From NCBI GenBank assembly GCA_031552765.1, contig JAVBME010000005.1, positions 62,001 through 126,000 on the forward strand: a stretch of 64,000 nt of DNA. The letters run 5' to 3'. The translations under genes were made by a program, and so were the position numbers. This document shows, piece by piece, positions 19,389-29,564 of this stretch (the stretch's first letter is position 1; the number at the start of each line of letters is the position of its first letter). This DNA is from JAVBME01 sp031552765 (lineage in GTDB: Bacteria > Bacillota > Negativicutes > Acidaminococcales > JAISLQ01). Below the pieces are notes generated by a model that was not told the origin of the DNA, searched no databases, and saw nothing but the letters and a program-made list of their open reading frames with translations.

Positions 19389-20696
19389 ATGATAGTAAAT
19401 GGTATGACAAAATCATTGCGGGGCACTGTCAACGTCCCCGGCGACAAATCCATTTCCCACCGCAGCATCATGCTGGGCGCGCTGGCGGAGGGGGAGACCT
19501 GCGTCAGCGGTTTTTTGCCCGGAGAGGACTGTCTGTCGACTATAGACTGTTTCCGGCGGCTGGGAGTGGATATAAAGCATAATGGCGACACTGTGAAAAT
19601 AAAAGGCGTAGGCCTGTATGGTCTGAAAAAGCCGGAAAAATCCCTTTATGTGGGTAACTCCGGGACTACGATCAGGCTGATGAGCGGTATTTTGGCCGCA
19701 CAAAACTTCATCAGCGCGATCGACGGGGACGAATCCATACGTAAACGCCCGATGAACAGGGTGATACAGCCGCTTTCCGCTATGGGGGCCCTTATCTTTT
19801 CCCAGGCCGGCGGAAGGGCGCCGCTGGTCTTCCGCCCGGCGGACGGTTTGTCCGGCGGTTTGCAGGAAATACAGGTAGCCAGCGCCCAAGTGAAGTCGGC
19901 CCTGCTTCTGGCCGGTCTGTACAGCAAAAATCCGGTGACGGTAAAAGAGCCTATGTTGTCGCGCGACCACACCGAGCGCATGCTGGAAGACTTTGGCGCA
20001 AAGCTGGTATATAACGATGACGGCAGTATAACTTTGCCGGTCGGGCAAAAACTCAAAGCCCGCACGGTCAAAGTGCCGGGGGATATTTCTTCGGCGGCTT
20101 TCATGCTGGCGGCGGCGGCCATTTGCCCAGGGTCGGACGTGACGGTAAAAAATGTGGGGCTCAACCCGACGCGGGCCGGCATCATCGAGGTGCTGCAAGC
20201 GATGGGCGCCGACATAACAATAGTAAAAACCGGCAAAGGAGCCGAGCCGGTAGGCGATATAACAGTAAAATACCGCCCGCTTAAAGCGACAAGTATGATA
20301 AAAAAAGCCATGATCCCGCGTTTGATCGATGAGATACCTATTATCGCCGTATTGGCGGCGACGGCCGAAGGCGTGACAGTGATCAAAGATGCGGGTGAAC
20401 TCAGGGTAAAAGAATCCGACCGCATCAAGCTCATGGTGGATGCGCTCAAGAGTTTCGGGATAAAAGCCGAGGAACGGGAAGATGGGATGGAGATAACCGG
20501 CCAGACGCAGCCCTTTACAGCGGTGCGTGGCCTTGAGACCGCCGGTGACCACCGGCTGGCCATGTCTTTTGCCGTGGCCGGGCTTAGGGCGGAAAGCACA
20601 ACTTTTTTTGCCAATGACAGTTGCATAGCGGTGTCTTACCCGCAGTTTGCCGCCCAGCTAGCCTGTTTGGGCGCGGATTTGAGAGAAGGGGTGTAA
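19389..20696 (+). CDS. aroA: 3-phosphoshikimate 1-carboxyvinyltransferase (EPSP synthase)
   Basis: 435 aa, standard two-domain inverse beta-prism enzyme. Visible signatures are VPGDKSISHRS near the start, VGNSGTTIRLMSG near residue 85, KSALLLAGLY, and the C-terminal LRVKESDRI and GDHRLAMSFAVAGL. It transfers the enolpyruvyl group of PEP to shikimate-3-phosphate. Third gene of the aro operon; the aroC start lies 3 bases after the stop. Confidence 0.96.
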   Translation: MIVNGMTKSLRGTVNVPGDKSISHRSIMLGALAEGETCVSGFLPGEDCLSTIDCFRRLGVDIKHNGDTVKIKGVGLYGLKKPEKSLYVGNSGTTIRLMSGILAAQNFISAIDGDESIRKRPMNRVIQPLSAMGALIFSQAGGRAPLVFRPADGLSGGLQEIQVASAQVKSALLLAGLYSKNPVTVKEPMLSRDHTERMLEDFGAKLVYNDDGSITLPVGQKLKARTVKVPGDISSAAFMLAAAAICPGSDVTVKNVGLNPTRAGIIEVLQAMGADITIVKTGKGAEPVGDITVKYRPLKATSMIKKAMIPRLIDEIPIIAVLAATAEGVTVIKDAGELRVKESDRIKLMVDALKSFGIKAEEREDGMEITGQTQPFTAVRGLETAGDHRLAMSFAVAGLRAESTTFFANDSCIAVSYPQFAAQLACLGADLREGV

Positions 20697-20699
20697 TGT

Positions 20700-21878
20700 A
20701 TGCTTAGGTTTTTGACGGCGGGCGAGTCACATGGACCGGCGCTGACGGTGATAGTGGAAGGTTTGCCCGCCGGGCTCAAAGTGGACGAAGAAGCAATAAA
20801 TACTGCCCTGGCGCGACGACAGATGGGCTACGGCCGTGGCGGGCGCATGCAGATAGAAAAAGACCGGGCCAAAGTGCTTTCCGGCATAAGGTTTGGCCTG
20901 ACTTTGGGCAGCCCGGTGTCCTTGCTGATAGAAAACCGCGACTGGGAAAACTGGCGGGAAGATATGTCGGTATTCGGGCCGCCGCGTAGTGACAAAGCGG
21001 TGAACAGGCCGCGCCCCGGCCATGCCGACCTGGCCGGCGTCTGGAAATACGGCTTTGCCGACGCCAGACCGGTGTTGGAGCGGGCCAGCGCCAGGAATAC
21101 GGCGGCGCGTGTGGCGGCGGGAGCTGTGGCTGGCTGCCTGCTCGACGCTTTAGGCATAAATACGGCTTCGCACGTCAGAGGCATCGGCCCGGCTGTTCTG
21201 CCTGCCGACAAAAATCCCGGCGTTGCCGAGATCGCGGCGCGCGCTTATCATTCAGATGTTTTTTGTGTTTGCCCGGAGACTGCGGCTGCCATGCGCGGCG
21301 TTATCGACCAGGCCAAAGCCGCGGGCGACAGTGTCGGCGGCGTAGTGGAAGTGGTCGTAGAGCGGCTCATACCTGGCTTAGGCAGTTATGTACACTGGGA
21401 CAGGCGGCTGGATGGCCTCTTGGCCCAGGCTGTGATGTCTATCCCGGCGTTCAAAGCGGTAGAGCTAGGCGAAGGGATCGTCGCCGCCTGTAATTTCGGC
21501 AGCCGGGTGCACGACGGGATAGTGCCGGAAAATGGCCTGGCGGCACGTGCCGGCAATAACGCCGGCGGGCTGGAGGGAGGCATGAGCAACGGACAGCCGC
21601 TGGTAGTGCGCGGCTTTATGAAACCGATACCTACTTTGACCACAGCGCTGCCTTCGCTCGACTTTACGACAGGCGAGGCGACCGCGGCCGCGGCTGAACG
21701 CTCGGACACCTGCGCGGCGCCGGCAGCGGCGATAGTGGCCGAAGCTATGGTAAAATGGGTGCTGGCGGCGGCGGTGGTGGAAAAATTTGCCGCCGATAAT
21801 ATGTGCGACCTTCTAGTTTCTGTGGCTCAATATAAAGACAGGTTGCGGCAAGGGGGTTGTGGGCCTTGCGATTGGTAG
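20700..21878 (+). CDS. aroC: Chorismate synthase
   Basis: 392 aa. Signature segments are TAGESHGPAL near the start, RRQMGYGRGGRMQIEKD (FMN/substrate site), RPRPGHADL, ERASARNTAARVAAGA and GGLEGGMSNGQPLVVR. It eliminates phosphate from EPSP with reduced FMN to give chorismate. Its 3' end overlaps aroB. Confidence 0.96.
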   Translation: MLRFLTAGESHGPALTVIVEGLPAGLKVDEEAINTALARRQMGYGRGGRMQIEKDRAKVLSGIRFGLTLGSPVSLLIENRDWENWREDMSVFGPPRSDKAVNRPRPGHADLAGVWKYGFADARPVLERASARNTAARVAAGAVAGCLLDALGINTASHVRGIGPAVLPADKNPGVAEIAARAYHSDVFCVCPETAAAMRGVIDQAKAAGDSVGGVVEVVVERLIPGLGSYVHWDRRLDGLLAQAVMSIPAFKAVELGEGIVAACNFGSRVHDGIVPENGLAARAGNNAGGLEGGMSNGQPLVVRGFMKPIPTLTTALPSLDFTTGEATAAAAERSDTCAAPAAAIVAEAMVKWVLAAAVVEKFAADNMCDLLVSVAQYKDRLRQGGCGPCDW

Positions 21879-22951
21879 AAGTATCTTTAGGCGAACGCAG
21901 CTACAAGGTAGCTATAGCGGGCGACGCTTTTTCCGCCTGCGCCGATTTTATAGCCGGCGGCGGGTATTCGGCCAAGGCGTTGCTGGTCACTGATGAAATG
22001 GTGGACGGGCTTTATGCCGGCGCTTTTTTGCGCGAACTGGAAAAAACCCCACTGTCTATTGCAAAAATAGCCGTCACTGTGGGTGAAGAAGCGAAAAGCC
22101 TGGCTTGGGCGGAGAAGATTTATACGGTGGCCATAGAACATGGCCTGGATAGAAAGTCGCCGATAATAGCGCTGGGCGGAGGCGTAGTAGGCGATCTGGC
22201 CGGCTTTATAGCGGCCACTTATATGCGCGGCGTGCCCTTCATACAGGCGCCGACAACTCTCCTTGCCCAGACGGACTCCAGCGTGGGCGGCAAGGTGGCG
22301 GTCAACCACCCGGCCGGGAAAAATATGATCGGCGCTTTTTACCAGCCGGACGCGGTATTTGCCTCTACAGACGTATTGCGCACTTTGTCGGCGCGCGATT
22401 ACGCTTCCGGCCTGGCCGAGGTAGTAAAGTACGCTTGCCTGGCCGGAGAAGAATGGCTGGAATTTTTAACAGTAAATATTGAGTCCGTGTTAAAGCGGGA
22501 CAGCGGAGTGCTGGAAGAAATAGTCGCGCGCTGCTGCCAGTATAAGTCCGATATCGTAGCCGAGGACGAAAAAGAAAGCGGCAAACGCATGTGGCTCAAT
22601 CTGGGCCATACTTACGGTCATGCTGTCGAAGCGGCCGGCGGGTTCAGCCTGTATACGCACGGCGAAGCTGTGGCGATAGGTCTCAATGGCGCCCTGCTGC
22701 TTTCTGAGGCCATGGGTTTTGCTTTGGCAGATAAAAGGGAACAGGTGTGCGGCCTTTTATCTTCTCTGGGTCTGCCGGTACAGGCTAAAGGCCTGAGCGC
22801 TGATAAGGTTTACAAAAATCTGCTGCACGATAAAAAAGCCCTTGACAGCAACCTACGCTGGGTGCTGCTGGAAAAAATCGGCGCCCCGATGGTCTCGCAA
22901 GACGTTCCTATTGATGTCGTGCGCCAGGTAGCGGGAAAAATCTTGCGCTGA
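21866..22951 (+). CDS. aroB: 3-dehydroquinate synthase
   Basis: About 361 aa from TTG at 21866, chosen because AAGGGGG ends 9 bases upstream and the product then begins RLVEVSLGERSY as AroB proteins do; a TTG at 21857 abuts that ribosome site. The NAD site is GGGVVGDLAGFIAATYMRG; TTLLAQTDSSVGGKVAVNHP and the metal-binding HTYGHAVEA and YTHGEAVAIG are present. It cyclises DAHP to 3-dehydroquinate. The start lies inside aroC (13-base overlap), implying coupled translation. The operon has no aroD, aroE or aroK in this window. Confidence 0.94.
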   Translation: MRLVEVSLGERSYKVAIAGDAFSACADFIAGGGYSAKALLVTDEMVDGLYAGAFLRELEKTPLSIAKIAVTVGEEAKSLAWAEKIYTVAIEHGLDRKSPIIALGGGVVGDLAGFIAATYMRGVPFIQAPTTLLAQTDSSVGGKVAVNHPAGKNMIGAFYQPDAVFASTDVLRTLSARDYASGLAEVVKYACLAGEEWLEFLTVNIESVLKRDSGVLEEIVARCCQYKSDIVAEDEKESGKRMWLNLGHTYGHAVEAAGGFSLYTHGEAVAIGLNGALLLSEAMGFALADKREQVCGLLSSLGLPVQAKGLSADKVYKNLLHDKKALDSNLRWVLLEKIGAPMVSQDVPIDVVRQVAGKILR

Positions 22952-22957
22952 CATATA

Positions 22958-22987
22958 TTGACAAACCGGCTACGGGCAAAGTATAAT
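22958..22987 (+). promoter_or_regulatory. Promoter of tRNA-Gly
   Basis: Perfect -35 TTGACA (22958-22963) and -10 TATAAT (22982-22987), 18-base spacer, ending 24 bases before the tRNA. Confidence 0.8.
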
Positions 22988-23011
22988 AATTTCGTTGCAG
23001 AATTTCGCAAT

Positions 23012-23086
23012 GCGGAAATAGCTCAGTGGTAGAGCATCGCCTTGCCAAGGCGAGGGTCGCGAGTTCGAATCTCGTTTTCCGCTCCA
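23012..23086 (+). tRNA. tRNA-Gly (anticodon GCC)
   Basis: 75-base cloverleaf: acceptor GCGGAAA paired with TTTCCGC, D arm GCTC...GAGC, anticodon stem TCGCC/GGCGA with loop TTGCCAA (anticodon GCC at 23044-23046), T arm with TTCGAAT. Discriminator is T, usual for tRNA-Gly, and CCA is encoded (23084-23086). Own promoter and terminator make it a single-gene unit. Confidence 0.96.
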
Positions 23087-23096
23087 GTAAAAAATC

Positions 23097-23128
23097 CCCC
23101 GGATAATCCGGGGTTTTATTTTTTTTCT
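23097..23128 (+). terminator. Intrinsic terminator of tRNA-Gly
   Basis: CCCCGGA/TCCGGGG stem (23097-23103 with 23107-23113) followed by TTTTATTTTTTTT, 10 bases after the CCA end. Confidence 0.9.
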
Positions 23129-23177
23129 AGTTTTATACGATATAAAAATAGGCAAGTTATCACAAAAGCCACTTTAC

Positions 23178-23206
23178 TTGTCTTTAATGTGTATTTGTGT
23201 TATGAT
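23178..23206 (+). promoter_or_regulatory. Promoter of tig-clpPX
   Basis: -35 TTGTCT (23178-23183), 17-base spacer, -10 TATGAT (23201-23206). Transcription would start about 23213, roughly 48 bases before tig. Confidence 0.6.
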
Positions 23207-23260
23207 ATTGTGAGCAGTCTGGAAAACCAGGTTTAGAATAAAAGGAGGCAGTTTTTTTTC

Positions 23261-24550
23261 ATGAATGTAACAACTGAAAGGCTGGAAGACCATAAAGTTG
23301 CTTTAAATATCACCATCCCGCAGGCGGATGTCGCCAAGGCATTCGACCGTGCCTGGAAGAATATCTCCGCCAAGGTGACCATTCCCGGCTTCAGGAAAGG
23401 CAAGGCCCCGCGCAAGATCATCGAGCAGCGGGTCGGGCTTGAGGCTATCAAGGAAGAAGCGTTTGAACTTTTGGCCGGTAAATATTATGTAGAAGCCGTA
23501 GAACAGGAAAAAATAGAGCCTGTAAGCCAGCCTTCCGTGGATATCATCGTCATGGAAGAAGATCAGGACATGCAGTATAAAGTTACTGTGACAGTCAAGC
23601 CTGAGGTCGAACTGGGAGAATATAAAGGGCTCAAAGTGGAGAAAACCGTGCGCGAAGTCGCCGCGGCTGATATCGACGACGCCCTTGACAAACTGCGTGA
23701 GCGCAAGGCTCAAATGGTCGTGGCCGAAGGCGCCAAACTCGCCCAGGGCGATTTTGCGATCATCGACTTTGCCGGCTTTATCGACGGCCAGCCGTTTAGC
23801 GGCGGCGAAGGCAAGGGCTATCCCCTGGAGATCGGCTCGGGCAATTTTATCCCGGGTTTTGAAGAGCAGCTCATCGGCGCGGGCGCCGGGGAAGAACGCA
23901 CAGTAAACGTCAGCTTCCCGGAAGAGTATTTTGCTAAAGAACTGGCCGGCAAGGCCGCCGAATTCAAAGTTACCGTGCATGACGTCAAACGCAAGCAATT
24001 GCCGGAATTGACAGACGAATTTGTCAAGGAAAACAGTACTTTTGCCACTGTAGAAGAGTGGAAAACCGACTGCAAAAAACGCTTTGAAGAAACCGCCGCG
24101 CGCAACGCCCAGACCGAATACGAAAACAATGTTATAAAAACGGCTGTGGAAAACGCCAAAGCTGACATTCCGAATGTGATGGTAGAGAACAAAGTTTCGG
24201 AAATAGTCGAAGATATGGCGGCCAACCTCAAAAGCCGCGGCCTGAATTTTGACGACTACCTTAAATACATCGGCAAAGACATAGCCGCGCTGCGTGAATC
24301 CTACCGCGAGAACGCCCTGGGCGATGTCCGTGCCGAGCTGGTGATGGACGCTATTATTAAAGTGGAAGACCTGAAAGTGGAAGCGGAAGAACTGGAAAAA
24401 GAAGTGGAAATGATGGCCGCCCAGTATAAAAGGCCGCTGGCCGAAGTAAAAAAAGCTTTAGTAAAATCAGGTAACATCGTAGCGGTAAACCGGGCCATCC
24501 TGCGCCGCAAAGCGGCAAGGCTGATACTCGACAGCGCTGCGAGAGAATAA
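23261..24550 (+). CDS. tig: Trigger factor, ribosome-associated chaperone and peptidyl-prolyl isomerase
   Basis: 429 aa with the three standard domains: the N-terminal ribosome-binding domain containing [15 protein letters not shown] (residues about 45-60), the FKBP-type PPIase domain ([19 protein letters not shown] to PGFEEQLIG, about 165-245), and the long helical C-terminal chaperone arms. It binds nascent chains at the ribosome exit. A strong AAAGGAGG precedes the start. It leads tig-clpP-clpX-lon-engB, a common Bacillota order. Confidence 0.96.
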   Translation: MNVTTERLEDHKVALNITIPQADVAKAFDRAWKNISAKVTIPGFRKGKAPRKIIEQRVGLEAIKEEAFELLAGKYYVEAVEQEKIEPVSQPSVDIIVMEEDQDMQYKVTVTVKPEVELGEYKGLKVEKTVREVAAADIDDALDKLRERKAQMVVAEGAKLAQGDFAIIDFAGFIDGQPFSGGEGKGYPLEIGSGNFIPGFEEQLIGAGAGEERTVNVSFPEEYFAKELAGKAAEFKVTVHDVKRKQLPELTDEFVKENSTFATVEEWKTDCKKRFEETAARNAQTEYENNVIKTAVENAKADIPNVMVENKVSEIVEDMAANLKSRGLNFDDYLKYIGKDIAALRESYRENALGDVRAELVMDAIIKVEDLKVEAEELEKEVEMMAAQYKRPLAEVKKALVKSGNIVAVNRAILRRKAARLILDSAARE

Positions 24551-24582
24551 GCAATAAAAAAACTAGCAAAGAAGGTGTATGT

Positions 24583-25182
24583 ATGAGTTTTGTGCCAATA
24601 GTTGTTGAACAGTCGAACCGTGGTGAACGCGCATACGACATCTATTCAAGACTCCTTAAAGACCGCATCGTCTTCATTGGCGGGCCTATACACGACACTA
24701 TGGCCAACCTGGTCATAGCGCAACTGCTCTTTCTTGAGTCGGAAGACCCGGACAAAGATATCCATCTTTATATAAATAGCCCGGGTGGCAGCGTGACCGC
24801 GGGCCTTGCTATCTACGACACTATGCAGTATATAAAACCGGACGTTTCCACTATTTGTATCGGTATGGCCGCCAGCATGGGAGCCTTGCTCCTTACGGCC
24901 GGCGCCAAAGAAAAACGCTACTCGCTGCCCTATTCGCGCATCATGATCCACCAGCCGCTGGGCGGTGCGCAGGGCCAGGCGACCGATATAGAGATACACG
25001 CGCGCGAGATTTTGCGCCTGCGCGATGTGGGCAATGAGATATTAGTCCGCCATACCGGGCAGTCGCTGGAAAAGATCCAGCACGATACTGAGCGTGATTA
25101 CTTCATGTCCAGTGAAGCGGCGAAAGAATATGGGCTGATCGACAAAGTCGTTGAGCGGGGCGAGAAACCCGCTAAAGCGTAA
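24583..25182 (+). CDS. clpP: ATP-dependent Clp protease proteolytic subunit
   Basis: 199 aa. The serine protease residues sit in [11 protein letters not shown] (Ser about residue 98), [20 protein letters not shown] (His about 123) and [17 protein letters not shown] (Asp about 171). It forms the two-ring tetradecamer that degrades proteins fed by ClpX, encoded 22 bases downstream. No CtsR-type operator is apparent upstream. Confidence 0.97.
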   Translation: MSFVPIVVEQSNRGERAYDIYSRLLKDRIVFIGGPIHDTMANLVIAQLLFLESEDPDKDIHLYINSPGGSVTAGLAIYDTMQYIKPDVSTICIGMAASMGALLLTAGAKEKRYSLPYSRIMIHQPLGGAQGQATDIEIHAREILRLRDVGNEILVRHTGQSLEKIQHDTERDYFMSSEAAKEYGLIDKVVERGEKPAKA

Positions 25183-25204
25183 TGTCGCGGCGAGGTGAAA
25201 AGAT

Positions 25205-26503
25205 ATGATCAAATTCAATGGAGACGACAAAGGGCAACTCAAGTGCTCTTTTTGCGGCAAACTCCAAGACCAGGTGCGAAAGCTGGTTGCCGGGCCGGGC
25301 GTATACATTTGTGATGAATGTATCGAATTGTGCAATGAAATAATAGCCGAAGAGTTGCAGGAACAGGCGCGCTCTCTTACCGGCCAGGCCGTACCTAAAC
25401 CAAAAGAGATAAAAGCCATCCTGGACCAATATGTAGTTGGGCAGGAAGAAGCGAAAAAATCCCTCTCCGTCGCAGTATATAACCATTACAAACGCATAAA
25501 CAACCTGTCTGAGGGCGGAAAATCCCTGGGCAAACGGGATAAAGCGGAAGAAGTAGAGCTGCAAAAATCCAACATCGTCATGCTTGGTCCTACCGGCTGC
25601 GGCAAGACCCTGTTGGCGCAGACGCTGGCCAAAATACTGGATGTGCCGTTTGCCATAGCGGACGCCACCTCTTTGACTGAGGCCGGTTATGTTGGCGAAG
25701 ACGTAGAAAATATACTCTTAAAGCTTATCCAGGCCGCGGAGTTTGATGTGGAAAAGGCTGAACGCGGCATAATCTACATAGATGAGATAGACAAGATCGC
25801 CAGAAAATCGGAAAATCCGTCCATCACCCGAGATGTTTCGGGCGAAGGCGTACAGCAGGCCCTTTTGAAGATACTCGAAGGGACTGTGGCCAGCGTGCCT
25901 CCTCAAGGCGGCAGAAAACACCCGCACCAGGAATTTTTACAGGTGGACACCACCAATATCCTGTTTATTTGCGGCGGCGCTTTTGCCGGCATTGAAAACA
26001 TCATCAGTAACCGCGTGGGTAAAAAGACCATGGGTTTCGGCGCTGATATCAAGAGCAAAAACGATGAGAAAAAAGAAGAAATGCTCAAATACGTCCTGCC
26101 GGAAGACCTTTTGAAATTCGGGCTCATCCCGGAATTTGTCGGGCGGTTGCCTGTGGTGGTGACGTTGGACGCTCTGGACGAAAACGCGCTCATCAGCATA
26201 CTGAAAGAGCCGAAGAACGCCTTGGTAAAACAATACCAAAAGTTCTTGCATATGGATAACGTTGAGCTGGAATTCAGCGACGAGGCGCTTGCCGCCATAG
26301 CAAAGGAGGCGCTACGGCGTAACACCGGCGCCCGCGGTTTAAGATCGATCATTGAAAGCATCATGCGCAATGTCATGTACGAAGTGCCGTCGCGCGACGA
26401 CGTGAATAAATGCGTGGTGACCGAAGAAGTGGTCATGCAGCACGCCGACCCTGTGTTGGTATGCGAGGGCAGTAAGAAGAAGAAAAAAGAAGCCACAGCA
26501 TAA
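25205..26503 (+). CDS. clpX: ATP-dependent Clp protease ATP-binding subunit ClpX
   Basis: 432 aa. The N-terminal zinc-binding domain has four cysteines (CSFCGK...CDECIELC, residues about 14-40). The AAA+ module has Walker A GPTGCGKT near 130, Walker [11 protein letters not shown] near 195, and arginine finger/sensor regions FVGRLPVV and RNTGARGLR. The IGF-type loop for ClpP docking is expected in ADIKSKN and is not a clean match by eye. It unfolds tagged proteins for ClpP. Confidence 0.97.
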   Translation: MIKFNGDDKGQLKCSFCGKLQDQVRKLVAGPGVYICDECIELCNEIIAEELQEQARSLTGQAVPKPKEIKAILDQYVVGQEEAKKSLSVAVYNHYKRINNLSEGGKSLGKRDKAEEVELQKSNIVMLGPTGCGKTLLAQTLAKILDVPFAIADATSLTEAGYVGEDVENILLKLIQAAEFDVEKAERGIIYIDEIDKIARKSENPSITRDVSGEGVQQALLKILEGTVASVPPQGGRKHPHQEFLQVDTTNILFICGGAFAGIENIISNRVGKKTMGFGADIKSKNDEKKEEMLKYVLPEDLLKFGLIPEFVGRLPVVVTLDALDENALISILKEPKNALVKQYQKFLHMDNVELEFSDEALAAIAKEALRRNTGARGLRSIIESIMRNVMYEVPSRDDVNKCVVTEEVVMQHADPVLVCEGSKKKKKEATA

Positions 26504-26516
26504 AAAAAGCGCAACA

Positions 26517-26544
26517 GGGGGAAAGAGTCTATGCTCTTTCCCCC
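26517..26544 (+). terminator. Strong stem-loop between clpX and lon
   Basis: Perfect 11-bp inverted repeat GGGGGAAAGAG / CTCTTTCCCCC with a 6-base loop, followed only by TTGAAATCTT. It may terminate partially or protect the upstream mRNA end, uncoupling lon from clpPX. Confidence 0.65.
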
Positions 26545-26601
26545 TTGAAATCTTAAGCAATAGCTTTGTTTTTTGCATGTCGTACGGAAGGAGGAAGTGA
26601 T

Positions 26602-28929
26602 ATGAAACAGGGAATAATAAAGAATTACCCGCTTTTGCCGCTGCGCGGCCTTCTGGTATTTCCAGCTATGATCATCCACTTGGATGTCGGGCGGGAAAAA
26701 TCCATCAAAGCGCTGGAAGCGGCAATGGTGCAAGACCGGTATATAATGTTGTCGACGCAAAAAGAGGCGCAGACCGACGAGCCCAGGCCTCAGGATATAT
26801 ATGAATTTGGCACGGTCGTAACAATAAAGCAACTGCTAAAACTGCCTGGCGGTACGATCAGGGTATTGGTGGAAGGGGTACACCGGGCGAAGATAGTAGA
26901 ATTCATTGACGGCGAAAGCTATATGTCTGTCTCTGTCGAGGAATTCCCCGAAGAGAACGATAAAAGCGCCGAAGCCGAGGCTTTGAAGCGCATGGTCGTA
27001 GAACAGTTTGAACAATGGGTCAAACTAGGCAAAAAGATACCGCCCGATACTCTGTTATCTGTGTTAGGCGTAGAAGAAATAGGCCGCCTGGCCGATATCA
27101 TCGCCGGGCATTTGTCGCTTAGCCTCGAAGACAAACAGCTTTTGCTTGACGCCGTCGATACGGTGGACCGGCTCAACCTTTTATGCGGTTTTCTCAGCCG
27201 AGAACTGGAAATACTCGAAATAGAAAAGAAAATATCCCAGCGGGTGAGGAAACAAGTAGAAAAAAACCAAAAGGAATATTACCTGCGCGAGCAGATGAAG
27301 GCGATAAATAAAGAACTGGGCGATAAAGACGGCAAAGCCGGCGAAGTGGAAGAACTGCGCCGCCGCATGGCTGGCCTGGAACTGGCTGAGGAAGTAAAAA
27401 CCAAACTGGCCAAGGAAATAGACCGGCTGGAGAAAATGCCCGGCATGACGGCGGAAAGCGCCGTGGTGCGCACCTATATCGACATACTTTTAGAGTTGCC
27501 CTGGTCAGACTCTTCGGAAGACAACACAGATATAGACGCCGCGGAAAAAATACTCGACGAAGACCATTACGGTCTGGCTAGAGTCAAAGAGCGTATCATC
27601 GAACACCTGGCCGTGCGCTGCCTGACTGAAGAAATGAAAGGCCCCATCCTTTGCCTGGTCGGTCCGCCCGGCGTCGGGAAAACTTCTATCGCCAAATCAG
27701 TCGCCCGCGCCATGGGAAGGAAATTCACCCGCGCCTCGTTGGGCGGCGTGCGCGACGAAGCTGAAATCCGCGGCCACCGGCGCACTTATGTCGGGGCCCT
27801 GCCCGGACGCATCATCCAGGGCATGCGCAATTGCGGCAAGAAAAACCCGGTTTTCTTATTGGACGAAGTGGACAAGATGAGCAGCGATTTTCGGGGCGAC
27901 CCTGGAGCCGCCCTGCTGGAAGTCCTCGACCCCGAGCAGAACAATGCCTTTAGCGACCACTATGTGGAATTGCCGTTCGACTTGTCCAAAGTGTTCTGGA
28001 TAGTCACGGCCAATACCACCCATACCATACCAAAACCGCTCCTCGACCGTATGGAAATGATCTCCATTCCGGGTTATACGGAGGAAGAAAAGCGGCAGAT
28101 AGCTATCAAATACCTTATACCCAAACAAGTCAAACTACATGGTTTAGCCGATGGGCTCATCAGCATTTCCGACCATGCCCTGCTTGGCATCATCCGCGAC
28201 TATACGCGGGAAGCAGGCGTGCGCGAGCTGGAACGCTGCATTGCCGGCGTATGCCGTAAAGCGGCGAGGAAACTGGTAGGCAAGAAAAAGCGCAGCAAGG
28301 TAGTAGTCACTGCCGGCAATTTAAACGCGTTCCTCGGCATAGCTAAATACCACAATACCGATAAGCGCACCGCCGCAGAGGCCGGTATCGCCACTGGGCT
28401 GGCCTGGACCAGTGTGGGCGGCGAGGTGCTGGAGGTAGAGACTTCGGTGATAAAAGGCAAGGGCGAGCTTTTCCTCACCGGGCAACTGGGTAACGTTATG
28501 AAAGAATCGGCGCGCGCCGGTTATACCTATATAAAACGCCGGGCGCAGGAACTCAAACTGGCTGATGATTTTTACAAAGACCTTGACATACACATACACC
28601 TGCCGGAAGGCGCTATCCCCAAAGACGGCCCGTCGGCCGGCATCACTATGGCGACGTCCATGATATCCGCTCTTACCGGCCGGAAAGTCGCGGCCGACAT
28701 CGCCATGACCGGAGAGATCACCTTGCGTGGGCGGGTGCTGCCGGTAGGCGGCATCAAGGAAAAAGTGCTGGCCGCTCACCGCTATGGCGTAAAACGGGTA
28801 GTACTGCCTGCCGCCAACAAGCGCGACCTGGAAGATCTGCCGGCCAATGTGAAAAAACGCCTGACCTTCCTGCCGGTCAGCCATATGGATGAAGTGCTGG
28901 CTTTGGCGCTGGAGAACAGTGATGCTTGA
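26602..28929 (+). CDS. lon: ATP-dependent protease Lon
   Basis: 775 aa from the ATG at 26602, with GGAAGGAGG about 8 bases upstream; an in-frame start at 26566 falls before the ribosome site. The N-terminal substrate domain begins [14 protein letters not shown]; a coiled-coil region covers about 200-270. Walker [10 protein letters not shown] and Walker [12 protein letters not shown] are in the AAA+ part; the proteolytic domain has the catalytic Ser in [12 protein letters not shown] and Lys in [13 protein letters not shown]. It degrades damaged and regulatory proteins in the cytoplasm. Its end overlaps engB. Confidence 0.97.
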   Translation: MKQGIIKNYPLLPLRGLLVFPAMIIHLDVGREKSIKALEAAMVQDRYIMLSTQKEAQTDEPRPQDIYEFGTVVTIKQLLKLPGGTIRVLVEGVHRAKIVEFIDGESYMSVSVEEFPEENDKSAEAEALKRMVVEQFEQWVKLGKKIPPDTLLSVLGVEEIGRLADIIAGHLSLSLEDKQLLLDAVDTVDRLNLLCGFLSRELEILEIEKKISQRVRKQVEKNQKEYYLREQMKAINKELGDKDGKAGEVEELRRRMAGLELAEEVKTKLAKEIDRLEKMPGMTAESAVVRTYIDILLELPWSDSSEDNTDIDAAEKILDEDHYGLARVKERIIEHLAVRCLTEEMKGPILCLVGPPGVGKTSIAKSVARAMGRKFTRASLGGVRDEAEIRGHRRTYVGALPGRIIQGMRNCGKKNPVFLLDEVDKMSSDFRGDPGAALLEVLDPEQNNAFSDHYVELPFDLSKVFWIVTANTTHTIPKPLLDRMEMISIPGYTEEEKRQIAIKYLIPKQVKLHGLADGLISISDHALLGIIRDYTREAGVRELERCIAGVCRKAARKLVGKKKRSKVVVTAGNLNAFLGIAKYHNTDKRTAAEAGIATGLAWTSVGGEVLEVETSVIKGKGELFLTGQLGNVMKESARAGYTYIKRRAQELKLADDFYKDLDIHIHLPEGAIPKDGPSAGITMATSMISALTGRKVAADIAMTGEITLRGRVLPVGGIKEKVLAAHRYGVKRVVLPAANKRDLEDLPANVKKRLTFLPVSHMDEVLALALENSDA

Positions 28930-29545
28930 CTGGGATTTCATCAAGGCAAAATATATAACCTCAGCCGTCCGCCCCGACCAGTACCCTGAAGGCGATATGC
29001 CGGAAATAGCCTTTATCGGCCGTTCCAATGTAGGGAAATCTTCCCTCATCAACTCTCTCTGCCGTAACAGGCGCCTGGCCAAAGTCAGCGGCTCGCCCGG
29101 CAAGACGCGTACGGTAAACTTTTTTGAAGTAGAAGCCAAGGCCGTCCGGGAAGAAGAGGTTTTGCGCGAAAAATTTTTCCTGGTCGACCTGCCCGGTTAC
29201 GGCTTTGCTAAAGCCTCCAAAGCGGATAAAAAGCAGTGGTCGGAATTTATCCAGCTTTATATCACACAGTCTTCCCGTTTGCGGACGATATTTTTGCTTA
29301 TCGATATCAGGCACGACCTGATGGCTAACGACCGGGAAGCTTTCCAGTGGCTGAACAGCATGCAGGCCCCGTTGGAGATAGTATTGACCAAGGCCGACAA
29401 AATATCGGCCAATGCCGCGGGCAAGCAAAGAGCCGCCATCGGCAGGGAGCTTGGCGTTAAAAGCGCCGCTATTTCGGTGCATTCGTCGGCCCACAATACC
29501 GGGCGGCAAGAACTGATGAACAAGATAATGGGTATTCTTTCCTAG
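28922..29545 (+). CDS. engB: Ribosome biogenesis GTPase EngB/YsxC
   Basis: 207 aa from the ATG at 28922, which has GGAG upstream and overlaps the lon stop by 8 bases. G1 is [15 protein letters not shown]3 is DLPGYGFA, G4 is TKAD. The family GTPase (YsxC/YihA) binds the 50S subunit late in assembly. The lon-engB (ysxC) pairing is conserved across Bacillota and supports the call. Confidence 0.96.
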   Translation: MLDWDFIKAKYITSAVRPDQYPEGDMPEIAFIGRSNVGKSSLINSLCRNRRLAKVSGSPGKTRTVNFFEVEAKAVREEEVLREKFFLVDLPGYGFAKASKADKKQWSEFIQLYITQSSRLRTIFLLIDIRHDLMANDREAFQWLNSMQAPLEIVLTKADKISANAAGKQRAAIGRELGVKSAAISVHSSAHNTGRQELMNKIMGILS

Positions 29546-29564
29546 AATTTTTGGGGTGTTTTTT

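Noticed and set aside
19413..20552. 379-codon open frame on the - strand opposite aroA
   Set aside because: Antisense shadow of a clearly coding gene; rich in His, Arg and Tyr with no family resemblance and no ribosome site.
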